Shown here in pieces: positions 23,562-34,717 of a DNA stretch of 64,000 bases. Under the pieces are notes generated by a model. The model had not been told where the DNA came from, searched no databases, and saw nothing but the letters and a program-made list of their open reading frames with translations. A program made the position numbers and the translations under genes. Location of the stretch: assembly GCF_001540865.1 (NCBI RefSeq), contig NC_033625.1, positions 13,500,494 through 13,564,493 on the forward strand, written 5' to 3'. The stretch is from Ananas comosus. Lineage: Eukaryota > Streptophyta > Magnoliopsida > Poales > Bromeliaceae. How positions within the stretch are numbered: the first letter of the stretch is position 1; each line of letters opens with the position of its first letter.

Positions 23562-24129
23562 TATTAAATATATATATATTATATATATTATATATAGTCC
23601 GTCTCCCGTACTTTCGAAAGTACGGGGCCCCGGTGCTTGTAAATTGTTTCGATGATAGTATTCGATTCGCGATCGGTCACGTTAGGTATGATCTATCCTA
23701 TTGGAACTATCTAGAAACCAAATTTTAGATTTTTTTGACATCATTTACTAAGCGATCAAAAGGTCTAAAAAATGACTATTTTAACGGTCGATGTGGCACA
23801 TTTTTAAGTTCAACGGTATAGAAGTACCCAAATTACATGAAAATTTAATAGAAAATTCTACTTAACATCAGTAGCAAGATCAATACTTTCGATTTAAAAT
23901 TTGAATCCTTTATCACTGTTTTTTATGAGATTTTCATTTTCAACCATTCATTTTGAGGCTACTTGTTCACTAGACAAACGAAATCAAAAAATTATGAAAT
24001 TTGGTTTCTAGATAGTTCCAATAGCGTAGATCAAGTTTAACGGAACCGGTCGCCGACTCGGATGGCCCATCATCGAAAACAACTTACAAGCACGGAGCCT
24101 CCCGTACTTTTGAAAGCATAGGAGCCTAG

Positions 24130-24165
<36 letters not shown>

Positions 24166-24387
24166 GAGCTCATATTCTTTTAAAAGTACCAAGTCATTGG
24201 TGCTTGTAAGTTTTTACCCCTTGGATTAAGGGATGTGCGGTTAAGATAATGTGGGCCCCTTAGGGTTGAGTGAGTGGTTGGTTGAATAGTATAATTTAAC
24301 GGGTGAAAATAATCAAAGGCGTAGATCTAACGGTAAAAAATTTACAAACACTAAATACTTGGTACTTTTACAAGCACCATAGCCGGA

Positions 24388-24433
<46 letters not shown>

Positions 24434-24439
24434 GTATAC

Positions 24440-24492
<53 letters not shown>

Positions 24493-27400
24493 AAGTCTTC
24501 CGTATGTAGTAAGTCTTCCGTACTTTCGAAAGTATGAAGGCTTCCGTACTTGTAAGTTGTTTTCGATGATAAGATATCCGATTTGACGATCGGCTCCGTT
24601 AGAAATAATCTACGTTATTGGAACTATGTATAAACCAAATTTCATAATTTTTTAACATCATTTACCAAGCGATCAGAGGGTCTCAAAAATGATTATTTTA
24701 ACGGCCAATGTGGCACGTTTTTAAGTTCAACGGTATAAAAGTATCCAAATTATATAAAAATTTAATAGAAAATTCTACTTAATATCAAGAGTAAGAACAG
24801 TACTTCCGATTTGAAATTTGAGCCATTTATCACCGTTTTTTATGAAATTTTTATTTTCAGTTGTTCATTTTGAGACTACTCGTTTACTAGGCAAACGAAG
24901 TCAAAAAATTATGAAAATTTGTTTCTAAATAATTTCAACAGCATAGATCATGTCTAACGGAACCGATCGCTGAATCGGATGTCCCTTCATCGATATTTTT
25001 TATGATATTTTTATTTTCAGCTGATCATTTTGAGACTACTCGTTTACTAAACAAATGAGGTTAAAAATTATAAAATTTGGTTTCTAAATAATTTCAATAG
25101 CATAGATCATGTCTAACGGAACCGATCGCCAAATCGAATGTCCTATCATCAAAAATAACTTACAAGCACGGAGGCCTTCGTACTTTCGAAAGCATAGGAG
25201 CCTAGCTCTCTATATATATATATAGAACTAGGCTGGAATACTATCAATAGCACAAAGCTATTGATGCTATTAGTTTTTTAACCCTTGGATTGAGAAATGT
25301 GTGGTTAAGATGATGTGGGCCCCATAGGGTTGAGTAGGTGGTTGGTTGAATAGTAAATCTAACAGGTAAAAATAATCAAAGAGTTAAATCTAATGGTGAA
25401 AAACTCGATAGCACCAAGCCGTTGGTGCTATCGATAGTATCCCAGCCGGACTTTCTCTNTCCCCACACGGGAACCATTCTTTTTCAAAACCAGCTACCAC
25501 GAGGGGTAGAAAACTGTTTTATTTCGAGAAAACACCAATCCTTTAGTACATTTCAAAACCAATTGAAAACTCAGATATCCAAATAGTAAAATAACAGAAA
25601 CTGAACCATACAAGTATCTAAGTTAGTTATTTATTTAATCATGAAGAGTAAGGGTAGATAAACCAAACCACGGGACGGAAAGCTCTATCGTATGCTAGAC
25701 CCATTCCTCACCAGCTGTCCCACTCGGACCGGCTACGTCACCTGTAATGGGGGCGGGGGGTGAGAACATGTAAACATGTCTCCCCTCCCAGTGGGTATCG
25801 CAAGCCGAAGACGGCGAGGGGTACTCACTAGTCACGGAGATAAACAAATATATGGATAATGGTAGTACAGTAGCTAAAATAAACAAGTACTGAAGTATAT
25901 ATAAATGAACAACTACAGCTACTGTATGTATCCATCAACGGAACAATCAGTCCAAAAGTACTCAATCTGAACCCAATGCTCTCTTGGTCAGCACCGCAGA
26001 CCTCAAGCCAATGCCACTACTACTCTCCAGTGCATATAACCCCTCTAGGGCTCACGGGTTGTCACCATTCAACCACTTTTTCGGAAAAGAACACTCCTTG
26101 CGGTGGATCAGACCGCCAGTGTTCATAAAATGCGACGAGTATCGGGCGATCAATGCAATATGTTCAATGATCAACCGTCGGCGACCAACCGACAATCCTG
26201 CCCCCCAGGGCCCATCGACCGCATGGGTCATCATGTAATCAAATCAACCAACCAGGTCACAAGTATGGAGTATGAAACTCGACCAACCAGGTCACAAGTA
26301 TGGAGTACGAAACTCGACCAACCAAGTCATAGATACAACAAAGGAGAATCAACCAACCAGATCACAGATATCATATGCTGAAGAAATCTACTCTACTCCT
26401 ACACAAGATACTGAGCATGGAAACAACCGAGTAGAGTAATACGAGGATAATATGATAAGCAATGTATATGATAAGCAATGTAAACAGGAAGGGTGGAAGG
26501 AACGTCACCGAGCGTGCACCACTGTACCGACGTCGGATCGAAGTACCCACCTGTACGTATCTGACGAAGGTCTCTCGACTGTGAAGACGGTGCGACCGAA
26601 CCTACGAAAGGTCCAACGGGTTAAGGTCTAACCCACTGACATGTAATGCTAACTCACAACCCCCGCTCACCAGAACCACGACCGGTTTCCCAAAACCGAT
26701 TACCGAATAAGCCGGAAGTCCCGAAAACCGCACCGGAACTTCATCGTCGCTCACCCGTCGTTTCCGAACCCTCAAAACGACGCGGGTGACCAGCCAACAA
26801 GGCTCAGCGACGCTACAATCAGCCACGAGGCACCGTCGGATGAATTCCGAACCAAAACCGCGTTCTATCGGCGGATTTCGCCGAAAACGCTCCGGAAATC
26901 ACTTTTCGATTTCCGCAAGGGCTTGGGCCTTGGACGATCAGTCCAGAGGTTATCCTCAGCCCAAACATGCTGCCAACAGCATCTACAACGAAGCAGAAAA
27001 CCTAAAAGCCCATACCGATACATGAAATCGCATCATTTCATGTGATTTCTAGGCTTTTCTGGACCGTGCACGCAAACCAGAGGTCGATTAATCCGACCGT
27101 CGTACTCGCTGACAGGTTTCAGCATGTCGGAGGCCGTGCTCACCTTTCGGAGCACTGCCGGCCACTGCGGTGCGCGCACGAGCGACGCGAAGTTCTGATA
27201 AACTGCGCGCACAGCGCGAAGATCGCGACTAACTCACAAACCAGGGCATCTTTGCCGCTGTTGGAGGTGAGCACGATGTTCAGCACGAGTTGTAGATCAT
27301 CGTGCTCACTTCCCGAAGCTTAGGAGGCTTATCGGATCACCGGAAAGGAGACCGGAACCTCGAAAAACAGTGCTGGAACATAAAATACCCTTACCAGACC

Positions 27401-30400
27401 CGAGGAGAGCTAGGGTTGGTCGCCGGCGGCCGGGAGGCGGGCGGTCCGGCCGGAGGAGGGAGCACTCGGTCCAGGAGGTCCGGGGAGGGTGCTGGCCGGC
27501 GGCGGGCGGCAACCGGTGGCGCGGCGGCCGAGATCCACCCTTCACACTTCCTCTCGGGTTTGATCTTCCCGGCGGCGCGGCGGCGGCCGGAGGAGGTCGG
27601 GGCGGCGACGGTTCGGCGCCGGAGGTCGAGGGGAAGGCCGTGCACCCTACGGTGGCCGGCGGCAGCACTCGGGAGCGGCGCGGCTCCAAGGTCGGCCCGC
27701 ACAGGTCTGGGCGGCTGCGGGGGTTCCCAGCGGCGGCCGGCGGCGTGCGGGGGCGACGGGGGGAGGCACGCTGGGGGTCACCGAGGTCGGCTGGGAGACG
27801 GCGCGGCCGAAGAAAGGTGGTGGCGGCGCCCGCAGCTCGAGGTTGGCCCGGCTCGGCCTGGGCTGACCCCGGGCTGGCCGCAGCTTCCAGGCGGCTCCGG
27901 CAACGTCCGGGGATGGCCGGAGCTGGGAGATAAGTGCGCTGGAGGTGGATCACGGCCGGGGCTTCCTTCCAGAGGTGGTGTAGATGCCCCACCTGCTCTC
28001 GGCCAAGGAGGAGGAAAAGGTGGCCGAGAGGGTGGACCGGGAAGGTTGCAGGAGGGTTTCCGGTGGCCGGAGCAGCACGCCGGCGGCCGGGGCGCGCGCA
28101 CCGACAGGGCAGGGCTCAGCTGGGGCGGCTAGGGTGGTCTGGGTCAGCTGGGGGCGGATTAGGGTTAGGGTTTCACCTCGAAACCCTAAATCTTCCTATA
28201 TGTAGATAGAGTAAACATTGCGGAGAAACCCCCGGAGTTGATCAATTTCGACCCAGCTCCCTACCCGTTGGTGCACCTTGCACGACCGTCCCTCCGAGTT
28301 TGAAAACCCGCAAAACGGCGCATAAAATAATGGGCTTCTTCGCGATTTATCCATTTTGTCAAATCAGCCCCTTTGCGGACTTTTCGCGATTCCCGAAGAT
28401 CCGTCCGTCGGATTTCCGAACGGGTTGCGCCAGCGCGATCAGCACGACTGGGGCATCGAATCTAGCATTTCGTTTCGTCTGAAAAGGTCTCCGATTTGCG
28501 ACAAAACCCACCCTCACTGGTTCCATCAAAACCACATATAGGTATAATCATATGTAAAAACCATTAAACCCCTTTTTCTCGACAACCGTGCATCAGAACC
28601 CAATTCCGTCAGCGCCAATGGTTCCAGTATAGTCGAGAGGTTCGAAACGAGCTATTGGAAGGCTATATTCGGAGTCCGATACGCGTCGAAAGTCCACTCT
28701 ACTCCGCGGCCTCTCCGGAAAACCGGAGTTACTATTCACTTAAGTCGAACTTCCGGGTCGCGTAACTTCTCCGTTTTAACTCGTTTTCTCCTGAAATTTG
28801 ACGAGTACACTTATAATTATATTACACACAAGAACATCGTCAAACAAAAGGGTTTAATCAATAAATAAAAAATCTCAGTTATTACATTCTCTCTCTCTCT
28901 CTCTATATATATATATAAAGCGGCCTTCAGTGTTAATTTTCTTGTAGTTAATATATGTATGTTTTTTTCGTAAAATTAAAAAAGCAAAAATTAATAAATT
29001 AGGCAAACTTTTTAGTTTCTCTTTTTCCCTTCTTTTTTCTTCTTATTATTTTTTTTGATATTTATGTGCAATGTTGATTCTTATGAGCTTATTTGAATTT
29101 TGTAGGTTTTTTGCAACCATCGACGGAACAGGAAGTTGTATCAACTCCATCTGCAAAGGATGTAGAGCAAGGTGAGATAAATTTAAATAAAATTACCTTA
29201 ATTATTCCTTTTCACTTTAAACCTTTGTTTTATTATAAGATATATAATAGTTATTAATTAAAGGTGCATGGTTAATATTAACATATAATTACATTAATTC
29301 GTTTTCTTTTTTTCTTTGTTTTATAATATGAAGGTTAATTAACTAAAGATGGTTAAAAGTACTGTAATTGATAGAATATTACCTTTTGAGGAAAAAACCC
29401 TAATATATATATATATATATACTAGTGAAGGCCCGCGCTACGCAGCGGGCATTTTTTTGTAAATTCTAAAATATTTTAAATTATATAGTAAATAGCACCT
29501 AAATGAAAAAATCAGCAATATAAGGAGATATCCGATTTAAAATTTAAATTTAAATTTAAATTTAAAATCAAAATTTAAGTTTTAAATTTATTTTTTATTT
29601 TTTGTATGTGATCCACAATTATACGAAAAAAAATGGCTAGAAAAGAGGGAAAGGAAGATTAGATGAGGGTCCCAAGGAAAAAAGCTAAAACTAATATTTA
29701 TATATATAAAATAAATAATTATAAAAATAAGTAGTAATTATTAATAATTATTATATATAAGTTATTATATCTATATTATAAGATAATATTATAGTAAAAA
29801 ATAAATATATATTTATAATAGATAACATTTATATTATATATAATTTGTGCTCCTTATATATGCTTTTAAAAGTACCAGACATAGGTACTTGTAGTTTTTA
29901 GCCATTGGTTAAGGATATGCAGGTTACGGATGATGTGGCCACCCTAGGTTGAGTGAGGTGCGATGGTGCATAGTATAATCTAAATGATTTGAATTGTCGC
30001 TTAAGTAACATCTCTCGGCTAAAAAACTTACAGATTCAGTGGCTTGGTGCTTTTACACGACATGTGATTTTATAGTATATATATTATATATATTATATAT
30101 CTATAAATATAAACTAGAGGCTACTATGCTATTATAGTCCAAGTCATTGGTTGTACCAATTTTTAGCATGTGGATTAAGAGATGTATCGGTTGGGGATGA
30201 AGTGGAGCTCCCTAGGGTTGATGTGGGTGTTGGTGCATAGTATGATCTTAACGGATGAAATGTATTCAAAGGACTAGATCTAACGGACTGAACTTTGTTA
30301 GCACCCGTGCTTGTTGGCCCTATCGAGCTATCGTAGCGGAACTTATTATAAATTATATATATATATATATATATATAGTTGGACTAGCTACTATTAGTAG

Positions 30401-30643
30401 CAAAATCCCATTGTTGCTACCAATTTTTTAGCCTTTGGATCAACTCTTTTCATTATTTCTAACCATTGGATTAAATATTATAACCCAGTAGGGACCACTC
30501 AACCCTAGGGGGACCACTCAACTCTAACCAACTGATATCATCATGACCCTACAATTTTTCATCCAAAGGTTAAAAACTTGATAGCAAAAAGAGCGTTTTA
30601 CTATTAATAGAGCTAGAATACTTTTAGAAACACCACCTCCATG

Positions 30644-30712
<69 letters not shown>

Positions 30713-30933
30713 ATTGAGCTAAAATACTTTTAGAAAAACCACCTCCATGGTTCTTCTAAGTTTTTAGCTCTTGTATCTACTCCTTGATTATTAATAGTAC
30801 GTCTTTGGATCAAACATTATTCCACCTACGACGACCTACCATGCACTATCATCTCAGCCCTACATCTCTCCATCCAATGGTTACAACTCAACAGCTCCAC
30901 CCCCTTGGTGCTTTTGTGAATATTCTAGCTCAA

Positions 30934-30972
<39 letters not shown>

Positions 30973-31605
30973 GCATTTTGGTTTTTTATATTTTTAATGA
31001 CGAAACTGATTAAATGGCAAATGATAAATGGCAGGATCAAAAAATGCGGTAGAAGAAATCAAGGCGGGTGCTAATGAGCCGGAGCCAAAATCAAAAAATT
31101 TCAAGAAGGAAGAGGAGATCAAAGAAGAGAAAAGAACACCCGAATCTTTGGAGAACACTCAACAATTAGGTGAGATGCATACTAATTTCTATAAAATTCT
31201 ACACAGTAATAAAATTTAATAATTTTGTATATTAATTGTCCAAGGCCTCAAATTTAGAAAGTCAACTTTTTAAATAGCTCTTCTAATTAATTTAATAAGA
31301 AAAAAAAACCAAAGGCCAAAAAATTTTCACTTTGCCCTTAGTCCTTTACAAGATCATCACAATTTGTTTCATTTCTCTTTATATATCGATGATCTCATAG
31401 TCCAGTAAAAAATGAGATTGATTTCGATCATTGGATCTTGCTTTTTAGCATTTGATCATTTTTAATTGGTTGAGATCACTTCCGTATATATCTTAATTTC
31501 AAATGAATAAAAGAGATCGATGGTGTACAATAATGTTCTGCATATTGAGTTATCGGGTCCAGATTTGTTTTGATGAATTTCCTATTCACATATATTATTT
31601 TCTAT

Positions 31606-31683
<78 letters not shown>

Positions 31684-34600
31684 TCCTGTGACATAGGGAA
31701 ATTTTAGCTTTGTCACAGAAAACAAGCTTTAGCTTATTTTTTAGTGATGACAATTTTGTACTATGAAAGCTCCAATCCACATTAAAACAAGTAGTTTCAA
31801 GGCATACACGTTTCTTCATATTTTTTTATTGAAAGGTCCACGTACCTTCCATTAAGCTCTAGTTTGAAAATGCGTGAGCTACATTTTTTTCTAGATTATA
31901 TAATTTTTACATAAAAAAAACCAAAACGAAATTTAAAAATTCCTCTCACTCCTTAATTTAGAGAATATAAATGAGTTTTAGCATCTTAAAGCTTCCTCCT
32001 ATTTATTTTATTTATGAAGAACTTGATTACCGCGCGTAATTTTTTTGTAGGTTGACGGGATCAGAACTTGATATATTGTATCACACCTAAAACAAAAATG
32101 GGTAGAAAAAAAATGCATTTACCCTACATATTTAACTTCGGGTCGGATCTATATCTGAATATATAGTTAAATTAATAATATACTCATTGGATCTATTTGA
32201 GTAGGTCTAGATAGTAACTATCCGTATACTACCCACTTAAGATCGGATACGAGTCAGGTACAAGTCGGATCTAAATCGGATATAAGTATCCGAATGCATA
32301 TATATTTATAAACTTTATTAAATAATTTATGAACAAATCATAAACCTCTCACTATAAAAAACTCATGTTTTAATGAGTTACACCCATTTCAATAAAATTC
32401 GTTTAAAAGAAAATTTCAGGCAGTGAACAGAACGGTTGGAGTTAAAGAAAAAGAGTAAAATAAAACAATAGGAAGTAAATAGAGCGACTGGGGTTTTACT
32501 AGCTAGGATGCAAATACACAGAGACCATTTATCTTTAATTAAGTCCCAATTGAAATTTATCCCTCAACTTCCAATCTTTTTTTATTTATTATCTGGTATT
32601 TCACGTGTTCGGATTCAGGTCCAGGTCCAGGTCCAGATATGAAAACTCTCCTAAACCCTACTCATTAAAAGGTCAGGTCCAAGTCGGTTATGAGTATAAA
32701 ATATCCGAACCATTATCAAAAACTTTAATAATAATTTCTTTTACCTGCATATTATCTATTTTTTATCTGGCCCAGTTCGGGTCCGAATAGGGTTCCAACT
32801 AGGATCTGGATCGGGTGTGAAATATCGGGTATTTTAAACAGCTATAAGCAATTGTCACACTCCAATAATTCCACATCAGATAGGAATGGAAATGTGATTG
32901 AGTATATAAGGGACTTAGACACTAGTAACAATAATTGAACTTAAGCATTTTTTGCCGTTGTTTGGGACTAACGAGTTATATATTGTTGCCTGCTGATCTT
33001 GGGCTGTGTGGTAAGGATAGGATTTAGAATTCGGAGTCCCAAATTTGATTGCTTCATATATTTAGCTTAGTTCATTTTTAAAAGCTGAACAAAGTACGTT
33101 GGAGTCCCAAATTTGATTGCTTCATATATTTAGCGTAGTTCATTTTTAAAAACTGAACAAAGTACGTTTGGCACAGTTTAGATAATAATCAGGTGTTTGA
33201 GACCTCAAAACTAATTTTAGCAAACTTTTGATTTGATTCCTAATCACCATGTCATTAACTTTTTATTTCACTGCATTTCTTATATATGTTTTTATTATTA
33301 AATTTCTCAATTTCATTGAGTAGTGGCGCCATATACATGTACATGTACAGCTCGTATGTACTGTAAGTAGAGAGTTAATATACTCTTGACCTAACGGTGA
33401 CATTTTAATTTTAATTAGTTCACTTCACACTGTAGAGAATTAGCAAAAATTAAGGAACACCCAATGGTAAAATTTAATTATTGAGGACTAGATTAAAATT
33501 TGGCGATTTGATGAAATTCTTGCTCTTCTCATGTAGGCGGAGGCAACGAAAAATCCAACCAATCGATAGAGCTGAAGCCGGTCTGCAACACAACAAATCG
33601 AAGATGCGACGTCTGTGACATGACGGGCGACGCTCGAATCCTTGGCAGCAACTCGACGGTCTTATATGTCCCTCCCCCCGAAATCATCAATCCTAAACCT
33701 CAAGAGTGGAAGATCCGAGTACAATCTCGCAAGCACCTTCCATGGATCAAATCTGTGACAATAAAATCGTTACGCGGCCCATTCGAAGCCCCTCCCTGTA
33801 CGGTCCGGCACAATGTCCCCGCGGTCGTCTTCGCACTCGGTGGGCTTATTGGGAACACGTGGCACGACTTTAGTGACGTGATCGTCCCCCTCTACCTCAC
33901 CTCCCGTCGGTTTGACGGCGAGGTTCAATTCATCATAACCGACCTCAAACCTTGGTGGGTCGAAAAGTATAATGTGATACTCAAGAAGCTCTCGAGGTAT
34001 GAAATTATTGATTTTGATAGCGACAAGGAGATCCGTTGCTACCCGCGTGCCCTAGTTGGCCTTTGGAGCCATCGCGATTTCGGGATCTTACCTGGTTCCC
34101 CTCCAGAAGGGTACACAATGCTCGACTTCCGGTTGTTCATTCGAGAAGCTTACTCGCTTCCAAAAGACGTACCGATAAGTTATCGAGATAGGCCAGAGAA
34201 GAAACCACGACTAATGCTCATAAATAGGTGGCAAAGAAGGAGGTGGATGAATGTGGATGAGGTCGCAAAATCGGTCGAGGAGTTAGGCTTTGAGGTGGTG
34301 GTCGTCGAGCCGAAGATGGACGTAAACTTGACGGAATTCGCAAAGGTGGTGGACTCGTGCGACGGGCTGATGGGGGTGCACGGCGCAGGGCTAACAAACA
34401 TCATTTTCCTCAGAACGAACGCCACCCTGATCCAAGTGGTGCCCTACGGGAAACTGGAGTCCATGGTCGAGGGATTCATCGGTTGGGCCGCGAGGGAAAT
34501 GAAGTTGAGATATTTCGAGTACACGATTAGCGTGGAGGAGAGCTCATTGTTGGAGAAATATGGGAGAGATGACCCTGTGATTCAAGATCCTGATGTAGTT

Positions 34601-34717
34601 CACATGGCTGGGTGGCGAGCAGTGGGGCAGATCTACATGCACGACCAAGATGTGAAGCTAAATGTCACGAGATTTGCTCCTACACTATTGAAGGCTCTGG
34701 AGCTTCTTCGCCAATAG
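23012..34717 (+). CDS. GT61 family glycosyltransferase, copy 2 (intact)
   Basis: Predicted Golgi type II GT61 (DUF563) enzyme, probably acting on arabinoxylan or a related cell-wall or glycoprotein substrate by family analogy; the exact reaction is unknown. My model has exons 23012-23138, 29106-29171, 31035-31169 and 33537-34717, all GT-AG and phase 1, giving 502 residues, typical for the family. Residues about 14-32 form the membrane anchor. Residues about 43-110 are a Lys/Glu/Pro-rich stem. The catalytic part begins near residue 130 ([13 protein letters not shown]) and includes GNTWHDF (about 215-221), GVHGAGLTN (about 389-397) and a C-terminal LLKALELL. Possible N-glycosylation sites include NST, NLT and NVT. 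The ATG at 23012 (or 23015) matches the copy 1 start. Intron 1 is about 6 kb and carries MITEs and an antisense LTR fragment. The catalytic exon is clearly similar to copy 1 but diverged throughout. Confidence 0.88.
23235..23515. repeat. Degenerate MITE-like sequence in intron 1 of copy 2
   Basis: Counterpart of 2970-3240. The start 'ataagaaaatctcaatataaggacg' resembles a CACTA-type terminus, but the right end is lost in a (TA)n tract (about 23515-23560). Confidence 0.4.
23597..24133. mobile_element. Long-TIR MITE, 'actttcgaaagt' subfamily
   Basis: The left arm (CCGTACTTTCGAAAGTACGG) and right arm (CCCGTACTTTTGAAAGCATA) are inverted relatives. The halves are long imperfect inverted repeats. 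(TA)n lies on both sides. It is located in intron 1 of GT61 copy 2. Confidence 0.75.
24162..24390. mobile_element. Short TA-flanked MITE
   Basis: It runs from ATTGAGCTCATATTC to AGCCGGACTC with 'gtgggccccttagggttgag' inside, the signature of this family. (TA)n flanks are long on both sides, over 80 bp on the right. Confidence 0.7.
24491..25210. mobile_element. Long-TIR MITE with internal tandem duplication
   Basis: Same subfamily as 23597-24133 but about 180 bp longer. A segment of about 160 bp near the right arm (about 24835-24990) is repeated at about 24995-25150. The left terminus also carries a doubled 'gtagtaagtcttccgta'. Confidence 0.7.
25225..25457. mobile_element. Short TA-flanked MITE
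   Basis: It runs from GAACTAGGCTGGAATACTAT to CAGCCGGACT, a close relative of 62722-62952. The right flank is cut by the n at 25459 rather than by the usual (TA)n. Confidence 0.7.
25460..28886 (-). mobile_element. Truncated gypsy-type LTR fragment in intron 1 of GT61 copy 2 (antisense)
   Basis: The minus-strand start TGTAATAACTGAGATTTTTT at 28886 and the collinear sequence match the LTR-like regions at 36281-40100 (opposite orientation) and 45650-48837 (same orientation). It includes a CpG-rich block (about 27400-28150) whose long Pro/Arg/Ala ORFs differ between copies and so are not conserved proteins. The 3' part of the LTR is missing at the n at 25459. No internal retrotransposon region accompanies it. 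Confidence 0.7.
29422..29850 (-). mobile_element. Probable Helitron 3' end in intron 2 of GT61 copy 2
   Basis: Read on the minus strand, the sequence ends with a GC-rich hairpin (GCCCGCTGCGTAGCGCGGGC), then CTTCACTAG followed by host T, the expected Helitron terminus. The other end (5' TC) was not located in the AT-rich, indel-rich sequence, so the right coordinate is a guess. Confidence 0.5.
29855..30625. mobile_element. Cluster of degraded short TA-flanked MITEs
   Basis: Three adjacent copies (about 29855-30075, 30106-30350 and 30377-30612) keep the family blocks 'ggttaaggatatgcagg', 'gttgatgtggg' and 'agatctaacgg'. The first two carry many small indels compared with other copies in the window. 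Confidence 0.55.
30712..30934. mobile_element. Short TA-flanked MITE with 'gagctaaaatacttttag' ends
   Basis: The left end AATTGAGCTAAAATACTTTT and right end GAATATTCTAGCTCAAC are imperfect inverses. A (TA)n tract of about 65 bp lies to the left and (CT)n(TA)n to the right. Part of the left terminus is duplicated at about 30608-30645. Confidence 0.65.
31608..31681. repeat. Homopolymer T tract (~70 bp)
   Basis: An uninterrupted poly-T in intron 3 of GT61 copy 2. Copy 1 has only a short 'ttttttttcc' at the matching place (about 6961). The apparent Phe- or Lys-only ORFs are artefacts. Confidence 0.9.
32095..32850. other. Unclassified repetitive sequence in intron 3 of copy 2
   Basis: No gene. 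Many 'gggtcggat', 'gtcggata' and triple 'aggtcc' motifs (for example 32617-32636) suggest a degenerate transposon related to other 'cgggtcgggt' repeats, but I could not define ends. Confidence 0.3.
32856..33000. mobile_element. Possible TRIM-like LTR remnant
   Basis: Begins TGTCACACTCCAATAATTCC followed by 'acatcagatagg', similar in layout to the 'tgtgatgccgcaatagtccc' sequence at 56379. No partner LTR or target duplication is visible. Confidence 0.3.
33033..33168. repeat. 68-bp direct tandem duplication
   Basis: The unit 33033-33100 ('ggagtcccaaatttgattgc' to 'aagtacgtt') is repeated at 33101-33168 with two or three differences. It lies in intron 3 of GT61 copy 2. Confidence 0.9.

Noticed and set aside
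27306..28132. Long overlapping ORFs (228-276 aa) on both strands
   Set aside because: They lie in a GC-rich LTR segment and are Pro/Arg/Ala/Gly-rich. The corresponding regions at 47218-47921 and 37098-37748 read different frames and are not conserved as protein, so they are compositional.
31503..31819. Phe-rich and Lys-rich ORFs
   Set aside because: Created by the poly-T tract.
32041..32100. Extra exon after 'ttttttgtag' in intron 3 of GT61 copy 2
   Set aside because: It looks like an acceptor but leads quickly to stops in frame, has no clear donor, and the matching site in copy 1 is not conserved.
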